From Leptobrachium leishanense (taxonomy: Eukaryota; Chordata; Amphibia; Anura; Megophryidae), in assembly GCA_009667805.1 (NCBI GenBank), contig CM019065.1, forward strand, positions 157,905,322 through 157,969,321: a stretch of DNA of 64,000 bases, written 5' to 3'. A model generated the notes under the pieces. That model was not told the origin of the DNA. It saw nothing but the letters and a program-made list of their open reading frames with translations, and made no database searches. This document shows positions 33,455 through 44,229 of the stretch, piece after piece (position 1 is the stretch's first letter; each line of letters begins with the position of its first letter). The position numbers were made by a program, and so were the translations under genes.

Positions 33455-33775
33455 AGATACAGAGTATGACAGGCACAAGCTGCTCCCTCTAGTGGTGGAT
33501 ACAAAGTATGACAGGCACAAGCTGCTCCCTCTATTGGCAGATACAGAGTATAACAGGCACAAGCTGCTCCCTCTAGTGGCGAGTACAAAGTATGACAGGC
33601 ACAAGCTGCTCCCTCTATTGGTGCATACAAAGTATAACAGGCACAAGCTGCTCCCTCTAGTGGCGAGTACAAAGTATGACAGGCACAAGCTGCTCCCTCT
33701 ATTGGTGCATACAAAGTATGACAGGCACAAGCTGCTCCCTCTAGTGGTGGATACAGAGTATGACAGGCACAGAAA
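33455..33775 (+). repeat. 42-bp minisatellite, right block
   Basis: About seven units of GACAGGCACAAGCTGCTCCC plus TCTAGTGG or TCTATTGG variants. Open frames here on both strands are repeat artefacts. Confidence 0.93.
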
Positions 33776-33940
33776 AAACGGTTTTGTATAATTTTTTTAA
33801 TAGTAAAGTATATGATATGATGAAAATGATGGTATCTTTAGAAAGTCAATTTAATGGCAAGAAAAATTATATATAATATCTGTGGGTACAGAAAATGAGT
33901 AAAAGATAATTTTTACAGCTAAACACAAACCGCAGAAAGT
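33776..33940 (+). repeat. piggyBac 3' fragment
   Basis: It matches 48300-48455 (ATGATGAAAATGATGGTATC, then TGTGGGT and CGCAGAAA), the right subterminal part of the piggyBac element. Confidence 0.7.
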
Positions 33941-34091
33941 TAGTTAATATTGTATATCACGGCTCTGATACTAGCCAGTGCCTCACCAGCCACTGACCTC
34001 ACCGCAGGTTCCTGGTATAATTCATATGCTGCAGGAAGGAAGTTAAGACAGATCACCTGGGATTCCTTTATTATTTCCAACGTGCAGCGTA

Positions 34092-34430
34092 TTTATTATT
34101 ATTTATTAAGCGCCAACACATTTGGTAGTGTTGTACAAAAGTGCAATGGGTAAAGACAGGAAAATTCTACAATACATACAGGAGACAGGTAAGTTTTCCA
34201 GCCAATAGATACAGGAGGACATGAGGGCCCTATTCCCGTGGGAAATTTCAATCTCGATGGGTGAGGAAATTAGAAACAAGAGGGGGGAATGGATCATACA
34301 CGCTGCGGGGTGGCATTTTACATGCACTGCCCATCAGTATGAATAAACTATATGTGCCCTGTAAAACATGGCTGATGTGGCAACCCTACCTGGTGGCCAG
34401 TCGAGAAGCCGAGGCCTCAAATAACCATTC
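34092..34430 (-). repeat. L2-like LINE 3' end fragment
   Basis: The minus strand reads TTGTACAACACTACCAAATG, then GGCGCTTAATAAATAATAAT, the 3' tail style of L2-type LINEs. No coding text remains. Confidence 0.5.
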
Positions 34431-34439
34431 GGTTGGAGC

Positions 34440-34860
34440 CGGCCCAGCATAGGATTATGGGCAGGATATATAGGTGTATGTTTGGGTGTATGGATGCGTG
34501 ATAATATGTGCGTGTATATGGATGTGTCGCAATATTAGTGTGTGTGGGGATATGGATGTGTGGATTTTGTTTTAGAGACTCCTCCAAATTTGGGGTGTGC
34601 AGATATCCATTTAGGTGCACCTCCATATTTGGGGTGAACAAGTGTCTTTTTAGGGTTCTCTATATTTAGTGTATAGGGTGTTCTGTTTAGGAGTTTCTCC
34701 ATATTTGAGGTGAGTGGCTGTCTCAGGCCCACCTGGGATATCAGGGAATGGGTCAATGCCTGTCTCACTAGTCCACCATGAATTTAAAACCATTCCCTCA
34801 AAAAAGGTAAGCCGGAGAGCTGGCAACATGTATATATAATAATGCAAATGATTTTAATAA
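34440..34860. repeat. Degenerate TG-rich and CCATATTTGGGGTG repeats
   Basis: It comprises a TGTGTATGGATG-like simple stretch, then three or four diverged copies of CTCCATATTTGGGGTG-type text. No gene seen. Confidence 0.5.
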
Positions 34861-34877
34861 CATATTATTTATTTTAA

Positions 34878-36359
34878 CCCTTTCGCTGCTTACAGGGTTA
34901 TCCAAAGAGATTCGAAAAGTCACCGCACGTTCAGTGACTTTTCGTTCTCTTCAATTCGGTTCCTTTTGCCGATCCCATTTCGGTGACCCTGCGGTGTATT
35001 CAGCAAACACCACAGGGTCCCCGAATTGCAGGGAAAAGCTGCCGCAAACCTGACGAAAACTAACCGAATGCACGCTGAAAACAAGCAAAAACATCTGGAT
35101 TAACCTTCGAAAAAGCCGAACAGGAGCCGAACAGGAAAAAAATCGGACTTTTAAAAAAAATTAAAAAAAAAAAGAAAAATGCTTAAAGTATCCTAAAAAA
35201 TCTATAAATAAAGAGACTATTTGCTGCAGAATTTTATAATGAACGGTTTATTAGATATTGAATTAAAACGGGAATATTTTTAACATTGAAGCCTATGGGA
35301 TTCTCCTGAATAAATTTGCCGAATTAAACCACCGAATGGCAGAGCATTAGGGGAACCTTTCACTGCTGGTTTGTGTTCTCTGAATAGCCGAAGCAATGCT
35401 TTTTCATGGGGATTTCACTGCCCTCGAACAGGCACCGTATGTTCAGGCAATTCGCCAGGATTTGGCGAATTGCCTACTCTCTGGATAGCCGAATGGTCAG
35501 GAAAGGTAACCGAACACTGATTTTCAGCGTTCGGTTACCTTTCTCAAGCAATTCGGATCTCTTTGGATAACCCTGTTAGGCTTTTCACACCTCTGTGCTG
35601 AGGTTATTTTTACTGCTTTCGCTCATAATGTTTAACAGCGTTTTGTAGCCATATTTTGATATATGACCCAGATATATTATATATCGTTCTTTCCGGCAGA
35701 CTTGGCAGATTCATAATATGTCATTATTATATGTATACGTTATGTCATGTCTGTATATTATAACAAAAAATGCAATAAAATTAGAATTTTCAATAATTTA
35801 TTATGTGTAAAGTGTTTTTTTTCACATTTTAACATGCGATCGTTTGCGGTTATATTTTGTATGGGGTGCGCTTGTTAAAAAAATTAGAAATGGGGTCTCG
35901 TTACATTTTTTTCTGGGGAAAATTTCACTTTTTTTAACAAACGCACCGCATACAAAAATCGTTAGTGCAGCATTATTGTTCACATTATAATTGAAATGGG
36001 AACAATATTGCTGCATTAACAAAACAAAAACAAAAAAAAACTTGTTTATTTTTTTTTTAGAATTTTTTAAATATTTGTTGCTCATGTTTGGTATCGTTGG
36101 AAAGGCCATGCTCTGGCCGATCCAACGATATCAAACATTAACCCCTAGCTGCCACGGATCGGGAGATAGGGGGTTCTCCACCATTGGTGGCAGCTAGGGG
36201 TTAACTCCAGGACTGGCGTCATCGTGCTATGCACGATGACGCCAGTCCTCAGGGGGAGTTCCTGGAGGCTTGGTCGACATCCAAGATGTCGGCCAGCTCC
36301 AGGAGAGGATCACGATCCTGCGCTTTTTAGCGCCGATTCGTGATCCGGCTCCCCAGGGG
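34878..36359. mobile_element. TTAA-flanked repeat R element
   Basis: It is bounded by TTAA at 34874-34877 and 36360-36363, with ends CCCTTTCGCTGC and CCCCAGGGG. It contains the TATGGGGTGCGCTTGT block and a TGACGCCAG palindrome (about 36205-36250). The same family is at 11272-11801 with 16007-16140. The MITE at 34893 interrupts its left end. The piggyBac-like assignment is inferred from TTAA. Confidence 0.6.
34893..35575. mobile_element. 683-bp CAGGG-family MITE
   Basis: The ends are CAGGGTTATCCAAAGAGATT and its complement at 35554-35575, TSD TTA on both sides. The flanks join to the CGCTGCTTAGGC...TTTCACACC text seen uninterrupted at 31183 and 63160. Confidence 0.85.
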
Positions 36360-36363
36360 TTAA

Positions 36364-36741
36364 TCACAGCCACCGTTTAGAAGGGCAGGCTGTGCCCTTC
36401 CAAACGGTGCCTGGATTAACCCTCTGCCCCCCGGCGATCGGGAGGGAGAGAGGTCCGAAGGACCTCCCCCCCTCCCTTTCAGGCGCTTCCTCCGCACATG
36501 CCGGGGGGTGCCTGAATTAGATGTCATCGCGCCGCCGCGATGACATCTAATTGCGCCGCCGGGGTCCCGGAGTGCTGGGCTGACATCCAAGATGTCAGCC
36601 CGCACGGGGGGGGGGCGCAGCAATCTGCCGGAATCCGGCGGATTGCTGCCTCCTGTGCATGGACGTGCTCAGCGCGTCCATAGCACAGGAGAACCACTTG
36701 GCTGGACGCGCTGAGCGCGTCCATAGCAGCCAAGTGGTTAA
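36364..36741. repeat. Palindrome-rich TTAA element
   Basis: It lies between TTAA at 36360 and GTGGTTAA ending at 36741. Several GC-rich perfect hairpins include AGCAATCTGCCGGA/TCCGGCGGATTGCT and GGACGCGCTGAGCGCGTCC. It is typical of piggyBac-type MITEs. No gene. Confidence 0.55.
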
Positions 36742-37082
36742 TATCTAAATACGTTTATGTAGCTCTGTGATACACAAGACACACTACTGTGAGTTTTATT
36801 GCTGTTGAACCACAGCTCCACAGTAAGGTGTGGTGTGTAGGAGAGCGAGTTTTATCACTGTGGAGCTCTGTGATACACACATACACAGGGCAGAGTGTCA
36901 GCTACACTAAAGGGGGGTTTAAAACTAGTAACCTAACCTGCCTAGAGCCCCATAATACCTTAATCTGATTGGGGGTGGCAGAAAATTTTGCATTCACCTG
37001 CGCAGACAAAAATCCATTAAACCAGTTCTGCAGACAAGCCTCAAGCTCTCGAAGTTCGGCAAGACCCGTTAGGACACGCCAG

Positions 37083-37190
37083 GTTTGTCAGATATCTGAA
37101 GCATGGCACAGGTGATATGATTTGCTGCTCAGTGATTGGAGGATTCAGTCTGCATTTCTCCAAGGTGATCTGCAAAATCTGGCCTGGTTG
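37083..37190. repeat. hAT MITE fragment
   Basis: It is an inverted partial copy of 22502-22664 (GATATCTGAAGC, CAGGTGATATGATTTGCTGC). The terminal CAGTGG ends are missing. Confidence 0.75.
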
Positions 37191-37196
37191 AGGGTA

Positions 37197-37330
37197 GGGA
37201 TGAGCTGTTCGGTTCGATCAGTTCGGAGTTCGATTCGAACTTTGGCCGTTCGCTAGTTCGCGAACTTCGAACTTTTTGGCGTGTTCGGTTCGAGTTCGAA
37301 TTTTTTTTTTTTTTAAAAAGTATAAAAAAT
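37197..37330 (+). repeat. TTCG-rich repeat terminus
   Basis: It begins TAGGGATGAGCTGTTCGG and matches the repeat split by the LINE at 16470. Confidence 0.7.
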
Positions 37331-37497
37331 GCTTAAAAAAATACTAAAAAATCTAGAAATAAAGCCCCTAAAATAAATGAACTCCCTATCTCCACCAGGG
37401 GATTCCAGCCAGCTAGGGGTTCCCTGGCTATCTGACGTCATCACGCTATGCGTGAGGACGTCAGGCAGTGAGGGGGGACCCAGGGGTGGAGCACACA

Positions 37498-38309
37498 ACC
37501 CCATCAGCATCTCTATACACAGCATCTCTATACACAGCCACACAGCATCTCTATACACAGCATCTCTATACACAACCTCACAGCATCTCTATACACAACC
37601 CCATCAGCATCTCTATACACAGCATCTCTATGCAGAACCCCATCAGCATCTCTATGCAGAACCCCATCAGCATCTCTAAACACAACCTCACAGCATCTCT
37701 ATACACAGCCCCATCAGCATCTCTATACACAGCCTCACAGCATCTCTATACACAACCCCATCAGCATCTCTATACACAGCATCTCTATACACAGCCACAC
37801 AGCATCTCTATACACAGCCCCATCAGCATCTCTATACACAGCCTCACAGCATCTCTATACACAACCCCAACAGCATCTCTATACACAGCATCTCTATACA
37901 CAGCCATACAGCATCTCTATACACAGCATCTCTATACACAACCCCATCAGCATCTCTAAACACAGCCTCACAGCATCTCTATACACAGCCTCACAGCATC
38001 TCTATACACAAACAGCATCTCTATACACAACCCCATCAGCATCTCTATACACAGCATCTCTATACACAGCCTCACAGCATCTCTATACACAGCCTCACAG
38101 CATCTCTATACACAACCCCATCAGCATCTCTATACACAACCTCACAGCATCTCTATACGCAACCCATCAGCATCTCTATACACAGCCTCACAGCATCTCT
38201 ATACACAACCTCACAGCATCTCTATACACAAACCCATCAGCATCTCTATACACAACCTCACAGCATCTCTATACACAGCCCCATCAGCATCTCTATACAC
38301 AGCCCCATC
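37498..38309 (+). repeat. CATCTCTATACACA minisatellite
   Basis: Dozens of units of 18-27 bp with the core AGCATCTCTATACACA plus CCCCATC or CCTCAC spacers. It resumes at 39347-39485 after the solo LTR. Open frames here are artefacts. Confidence 0.95.
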
Positions 38310-39346
38310 TGTCATGCCCCACCTTTGATAGACTGCTTATGTACCTGTAATGCACAGCCTGGCTCTAAGAACTTGCCCTGGATCTCTTTCTTGGATTTCA
38401 TTTCCAGGTTTTGCCCAGGCTCAGCACCTTGTCCAGGTTCCTGGAGATCTAGCCTGGGTTTTCCTGTCCAGCCTGGGAGTTACAGCTGAAACCCATCTGC
38501 TATTAAGCCTCCATAAATAGCAGAGAGACCCAGCAAGGTTGGTTCTGCATTAAGGTTCCTGACTGAAGTCACTTGGCCGTGTGCATACCTGCAAGCTGAA
38601 CCAGTGTTTCCTGTTGCTGTACAGTCTCCAAGTCTCTCCAGTGTTTCAAGTGTCTCCAGTATCCATCATCTCAGTTCCAGTCTTTATCCTGATTCCTGCC
38701 ATTACTCTGCCCTGCTGTTCCTGGATACATCACTGTACACCCTCCTTCATTGCCTGGAACTTCCTGCAATCTCCACCTGCTCTGTATCCAAGATCCTTGG
38801 TCAAGACCTTTGGTTGCTGCACAAGTGTATCCTGTGCCTACAAAGGTACCCTGTGCCTACAAGTGTACCCTGTGCCTACAAGTGTACCCTGTGCCTACAA
38901 GTGTACCCTGTGCCTACAAGTGTACCCTGTGCCTACAAGTGTACCCTGCTTCTATCTCCGTTCAGACCTTGGCCAAAACTTCCTGGTTGCTGCACAAGTG
39001 GGTTCTCTCTACTACGTAGCTCATTATCCTGTGTCTGGTTATCTACCGGTGGCTCATACTGCTTTCACCACCTTCCCTGACCTTCAATCAAGGTACCATT
39101 GCCAGCCGTCCAGATTCATTCTTTGTGGACCCTGTCTGCAGTCTGGGACTACATAGCTCACCATCCTATGCTATTAGACTTTTACCTGTGCTGTCCAGAA
39201 GGGGCATCATCTGTTTATTCCAGTGCCTGCTGCCAAGTTCCATTTGTGTTCATTAAACCTATATTATTTGCTTGCTATCCTGTCTGGCCTCCCCTCTGTG
39301 TCGCCGCCTGCTGGGCTCACACCCGAACCGCACACACCACCTGACA
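38310..39346. mobile_element. Solo LTR in minisatellite
   Basis: It is 1037 bp, starting TGTCATGCCCC and ending CCTGACA, with an exact 5-bp TSD CCATC (38305-38309, 39347-39351) supplied by the minisatellite unit. An internal 19-bp repeat TGTGCCTACAAGTGTACCC occurs about six times (38836-38948). The start resembles the solo LTR at 56520. It is probably a Ty3-type LTR left by LTR-LTR recombination. Confidence 0.88.
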
Positions 39347-39485
39347 CCATCAGGATCTCTATACACAGCCTCACAGCATCTCTATACACAGCCTCACCGC
39401 ATCTCTATACACAGCCTCACAGCATCTCTATACACAGCCTCACAGCATCTCTATACACAGCCTCACAGCATCTCTATACACAACC
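39347..39485 (+). repeat. CATCTCTATACACA minisatellite, right part
   Basis: This is the same unit as 37498-38309. It ends exactly where a CR1 fragment begins. Confidence 0.92.
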
Positions 39486-40246
39486 AAAATTGGTCTAGAT
39501 GAAAATACTTGTTCTTGGATAGAAAACTGGCTAAAAGATAGGGTACAGAGAGTGGTCATAAATGGTACATTTTCAAGATGGACACCAGTGGTAAGCGGTG
39601 TCCCTCAGGGGTCTGTTATAGGACCAATACTATTCAATTTATTTATAAATGACCTTGAGATAGGCATTGAAAGCCATGTATCAGTGTTTGCAGATGACAC
39701 AAAACTAGGAAAAGTAATACAATGTGAGCAGGATGTTACTTCGCTGCAGAGGGATTTAGATAGATTGGGGGACTGGGCACTTAAATGGCAGATGAAATTT
39801 AATCTAGATAAATGCAAAGTTATGCACTTTGGAGTGAAGAACACACAAGTAATTTATACGCTAAATGGTACGGAGTTAGGGAAATCCAAGCAGGAGAAGG
39901 ATTTGGGAATAATCCTAGACTTCAAACTAAGTAACAATGTGCAATGTCAAACAGCAGCCACCAAGGCAAGCAAAGTATTGGCATGCATTAAAAGGGGAGT
40001 TCACTCACGGGATGAAAACATAATTTTGCCTCTGTATAAATCAATGGTCAGGCCGCACCTTGAATATGCCGTGCAATTTTGGGCACCTGTCTTAAAAAAA
40101 GATATTATAGCGCTAGAAAAAGTGCAGAGACTGGCAACTAAATTAATAAAGGGGGATGGAAGGGTTAAGTTATGAGGAAAGACTAACAAGCTTAAACCTG
40201 TTTAGTTTAGAGAAACGGCGCTTTAGAGGGGATCTGATAACCTGGC
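39486..40246 (+). pseudogene. CR1 LINE fragment, reverse transcriptase C-terminal half
   Basis: The plus-strand frame (39552-40175) encodes the CR1 reverse transcriptase from SGVPQGSVIGP through FADDTKLG to the thumb region. It is nearly identical to the minus-strand copy at 50240-51010, so both are young. The 5' end abuts the minisatellite at 39485, and the 3' end is cut at about 40246 without the CR1 tail, where other repeat sequence begins. The 3' loss means this is a rearranged piece rather than a simple truncated insertion. Confidence 0.88.
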
Positions 40247-40664
40247 TTTTTTTTAACGGATCCCCCCTCCCTTCCAGGCGATCTCCCAGCATTGCCGGGG
40301 TTCGCCTGGAAATGAAGTCATCGTGCATGGCGCGATGACGTCATTTATGTCGGGAGGAGCTTGGGACACTCCTGCTGTATGGGGAGACACTCCTGCTGTA
40401 TGCTGAGGAGGACGTAACTGATCCCACACGTCGTCAGCAGTGAAGGGGTTAAAAACGTCTTTTTTTAAAAAAAAACTTTTTGTCCTTGTTTCCTGTCCCC
40501 CAGGGCACTACTCGGACCCGGACATTGTTTTTAAAAGTTTCTATACACCCTAGAAATCCGTCACTTCACAGGCAGGTTATGGGGACCTCCTAGGCACGGT
40601 ATTTGAAGGAATTTTTCGTTTTTATTTTTAACCCTTATTTCATGGAAAACTCACTGTCCCTTAA
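40247..40664. repeat. TTAA-type repeat remnant
   Basis: A palindrome around TCATCGTGCATGGCGCGATG (about 40317) and an end CAGCAGTGAAGGGGTTAA near 40435 resemble repeat R. A block TTTTTGTCCTTGTTTCCTGT at 40477 recurs at 41109. Confidence 0.5.
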
Positions 40665-41089
40665 GGCTAGGGTCAGACGAACGCATTTTCGCGTTGTCTG
40701 TGAAAAAGTGCGTTCGAACGAATGGACGCATTTTTTCACGGAATACGCGATAGCGGTCATACGATGCGCATTTGCATCCGTGATTTTGTACGGATCATCA
40801 ATAAAACACTTTTTGCGTCTGGACGTTATGTTGGCCGGACATTAGCAGTGTCTGACATCTCCAATTCACGCACACACGCCGCTAGCGGACGCAGCGCACT
40901 CTGTACGTCAGTAGTAGCAGTTTAACGTTCTCGAAAAAATGCGTTCATTTTCCACTTGCGTTGCGCAGCCGGACTTTTGTGCGACCGTACTTCGTATATT
41001 GGCCGTCATTGCCTGTCATTTGCTGCTAGTGCGGCCGTGATTAAGTGCGCCTGCACGCGCGTTCGCACTGCCTCAGTCTGACCCTAGTC
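40665..41089. mobile_element. Harbinger-type MITE
   Basis: It starts GGCTAGGGTCAGACGAACGC and ends GTCTGACCCTAGTC. TSD TAA at 40662-40664 and 41090-41092. Length 425 bp. Confidence 0.9.
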
Positions 41090-41164
41090 TAAACCTTTTT
41101 TTTTTAACTTTTTGTCCTTGTTTCCTGTCCCCCAGGGCCCTACCCGGACCCACGGCCGGATTAA

Positions 41165-42102
41165 GGCTGCCGGCACATGAGCGTATAGGTACTGCGCACA
41201 GTGCGTCCGTTACGGACGTAATTTTTGACGGGAGATATTGTGTGTACTGAAAAAGTGCGTCCGCAACGGACGCAAATTTTCACGGGAGATATTGTGTTCA
41301 AACAGACAAAGTTAATAATTACGGACGTTGAAAAAGAGTGAAAGTGAAAAAAAAAATTTGAGTATTTTGGTGTTTGGAGCAAGATGGATGCAGTAGAGGC
41401 TGTGGCGTTTGCTATCACAACATATGTTTATCTGAAGAAAAAAAGACGAAAGTGGTGGATGCATCCTATCAACTCGGTCCGACACCGCCATGGTGCGTTC
41501 CAGACGCTGTACAGGCCACTTCGTGAGGAAGACCCGGTAAAGTTCTTCACTTACCTCCATGTCAATAACATCATTCGACGAGCTGTTGGCCACTGTGAGA
41601 GAGCCGTTGATGAAGATGGACACCAACATGAGGACCGCCATATCACCAGAGGAGTTGCTGGTCCTCACATTACGGTAGGAAATGAACTCTGTAGTTTCCT
41701 ACCCACGCAAAGACCTCACAAGTACATATGCAACCGGTTATAAAGAGAGCGATCACGCCTCGTAATATAAATGAACGCGGATTTTCAGCGTATGGTGACA
41801 TTTCCGGGCCATTCGGAGAGCAGGCAGTTCCCCAAATTTTTGCCAACTGCCAGCACATACAGTGCCTGTTCGAGGGCAGTGAAATCCCCCATAGAGAAGC
41901 AATGGTTAATCTATTCAGAAACACTGAACTGCAGTGAAAATTTGCCAAAATGCCCTGCTGTTTGGTGGTTTCATTCAACAGGTTTATTCAGGCGATTCCC
42001 ATAGGTTTCGATGTTAAAAACAGTTTGGCTGCACACAATTACAGAAAGCCCGGCCTTACTCAATAAATGACAAAAACAACGAAGTTTGGTGCCTAAAAAT
42101 GT
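41165..42102 (+). mobile_element. Autonomous-type Harbinger remnant, left part
   Basis: It begins GGCTGCCGGCACATGAGCG after TTAA, with CGTCCG-rich subterminal motifs like the MITEs. It carries the transposase N-terminus at 41384. From about 41760 the sequence resembles the inner part of the 34893 MITE. The piggyBac element cuts in at 42103, and the partner gene lies beyond it at 48654-49335. Confidence 0.6.
41384..41690 (+). pseudogene. PIF/Harbinger transposase N-terminus
   Basis: The ATG at 41384 opens a frame with RKWWMHPINSVRHRHGAF and LREEDPVKFFTYLHV, matching the conserved N-terminus of HARBI1-like transposases. A frameshift near 41555 is needed to continue into a second conserved block (an SFDELL helix, then an MDTN...AISPEE stretch, up to about 41690). 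The DDE nuclease core is missing. Harbinger transposases need a second DNA-binding protein for nuclear entry and end binding; a candidate remnant is at 48654. Not functional. Confidence 0.75.
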
Positions 42103-42120
42103 TTAACCCCTTCCCGACCG

Positions 42121-42620
42121 CGGACGTACCATGTACGTCATTGCAGCGGGTCTCTCTTAGACCCGCTGACGTACATGGTACGTCCTGCCGTTTTTGAGCT
42201 GCTGGAAGCGATCGGATCGCTTCCAGCAGCTCAAACGCCATTGCAGGATGCCTGGGAGTCCAGGCATCCGTGCAATGGCCGTTAGAAGTGCCGGGGCACC
42301 ATGTGATCGCTCCCCGGGAGCAATCTACATCCGGTTGCACCGGAGAGGTGCCCGGCACTTCTACAGAGCGCTGGAAGCGATCGGATCGCTTCCAGCTGCT
42401 CTGAGCATATTACAAGGATGCCTCGACATCGAGGCATCCTTGTAATATACTTACCTGCCGCCGGTCCGTCCGTGATCGCTCCCCCCGAGCGATCACTTCC
42501 GGTAGCGGCAGGAAGTACTGAGTGCCACGAGGTATCGTGGCACTCAGTACAAAATCGATCACTTCAGTGATCAGGTGCTCTGCTGGGTGCCTCGAGGGAT
42601 CAAGGCACCCAGCAGAGAAA
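42121..42620. repeat. Array of perfect palindromes in piggyBac
   Basis: About eight hairpins stand one after another: 42121-42185, 42196-42232, 42237-42278, 42284-42362, 42364-42402, 42405-42450, 42514-42553 and 42579-42619. Arms are 12-20 bases, mostly perfect, several with GGAAGCGATCGGATCGCTTCC at the centre. No coding frame is conserved. Confidence 0.9.
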
Positions 42621-42686
42621 AAAAAAGTGTAAAAAAAAGTAAAAAAAAAGTTAAAAAAAGTGTGTAAAAAAAGAAAAATAAACTGA

Positions 42687-43075
42687 CAGTTAGGGTTAGG
42701 GTTAGGGGTAGGGGTAGGGTTAGGGTTAGGGGTAGGGTTAGGGGTAGGGTTAGGGTTAGGGGTAGGGTTAGGGGTAGGGTTAGGGGTAGGGTTAGGGGTA
42801 GGGTTAGGGGTAGGGTTAGGGGGTAGGGTTAGGGGTAGGGTTAGGGTTAGGGGTAGGGTTAGGGGTAGGGTTAGGGGTAGGGGTAGGGTTAGGGGTAGGG
42901 TTAGGGGTAGGGGTAGGGTTAGGGGTAGGGGTAGGGTTAGGGGTAGGGTTAGGGGTAGGGTTAGGGTTATGAGTAGGGGTAGGGGTAGGGTTAGGGTTAG
43001 GGGTAGGGTTAGGGGTAGGGTTAGGGTTAGGGGTAGGGTTAGGGTTCTAAGGGCAGGGTCAGGGGTAGGGTTATG
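42687..43075 (+). repeat. Telomere-like TTAGGG/TAGGGG array
   Basis: About 380 bases of mixed TTAGGG and GTAGGG units, G-rich on the plus strand, degenerating after 43045. It lies inside the piggyBac element, so it need not mark a chromosome fusion point. Confidence 0.92.
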
Positions 43076-43520
43076 GTTCTAAGGGCAGGGTCATCTTGGG
43101 GCTGAGTGGGATGTTCCTAGCCTGCCTCATCAGAGAGGCAGGCTAGCAACATCCAATCAGAAGTTAGAAAAAATCAAAATAAAATTTCTAATTTGTCAGG
43201 TCAGGCCAATATTTTGTAAATATTGGCTCTGACCTCTGTGATTCTCCCTCCCTCTCCTCACTTGTGTTTTGGTGAGCGAGAGAGAGAGATCAGATTTGAC
43301 AGGTTAGAGATTTTAGTGAGATTTAGTGAGATTAGAAAAATTGAGGCAGATTTAGAGAGATTTTAGGGAGATTTAGAAGAATTGAGGCAGGTTTAGAGGG
43401 ATTTAGAGAGATTTAGGTGTTTATTTGTATTTTCTTGTGAAACCCAACGGTTCTTCTAAGAACCAACAATCCGCTTATATATATATAATAATTATAAAAT
43501 TTTATAATCTATTATATATA

Positions 43521-44210
43521 ATGTCTGAGAGGGTGTACAGCGCCGAGGAGGCATATGCCATCCTGGCGTCAGAATCTGAGGCATCTGCGTCAGACTCAGA
43601 CCCTCATTTCGACCCCGCTAACTGCTCAGAGGCGTCGCTAGATACATTATCTATGCTGGCTGATGTATCTAGTGATGTTTCTGATGCAGATCCTGGGTCA
43701 CCACCTGCCAGCAGGAGACGCACAGCTCCAGCTGAGGAGTGGGTAGTGCCTCATCGCCAGAGGCCAGATATCCCTCCTTTCACGGCAAATCCTGGCATCA
43801 ATATTGATGTTGCAGGATTTACCGCCACACAGTTTTTGCAGGTGTGTTTATGGGGGATGATTTGTTGGGCCACATCGTGGCCCAATCAAATCTGTATGCC
43901 CATCAGCATTGTGCTGCGAAGCCAGACTCCTACTTGGCAAGGCAGCAATGGACCCCGCTAGATGTGCCAGAATTTCTGAAATTCTGGGCACTTACTATGC
44001 TGAGGGCATCATAAAGAAGCCCTCAATTCGCTCCTGCTGGAGCAGTAGCCCCATCTGCTCTACCCCCATTTACCTCCAATCAATGTCACGTAGAAGGTAT
44101 GAAAACATTTTGCGTTTCATGCACTTCAGTGACAACAGCCTGTGCTCCCCTAGAGAGCATCCCCAGTTTGACAGGCACCAGACTTTTACATTTTATTCGT
44201 ACATTTTTAT
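43521..44210 (+). pseudogene. piggyBac transposase, truncated and frameshifted
   Basis: The ATG at 43521 starts an acidic, Ser-rich N-terminus with YSAEEAYAIL, much like the start of Xenopus Uribo transposases. After a frameshift near 43840 the text continues to 44170 with IIKKPSIRSCWS and SRRRYENILRFMHFSDNS, the conserved dimerisation/DNA-binding region before the catalytic core. A further break precedes 44099. The DDD catalytic core and the C-terminal Cys-rich domain are missing; the tandem array begins where they should be. Intact enzymes excise precisely at TTAA. This copy is inactive. Confidence 0.88.
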
Positions 44211-44229
44211 GTTCTACAATTGGTGCTGT

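Noticed and set aside
33446..33791. Frames in the 42-bp minisatellite with Cys-rich repeats
   Set aside because: The period 42 is divisible by 3, so open frames are expected by chance.
37377..37959. Open frames of 100-163 codons in the CATCTCTATACACA repeat
   Set aside because: They are minisatellite translations without start context, codon bias or homology.
42687..43075. Chromosome end or ancestral fusion point
   Set aside because: The telomere-like array lies between the two TTAA ends of one piggyBac element, so transposition explains it better.
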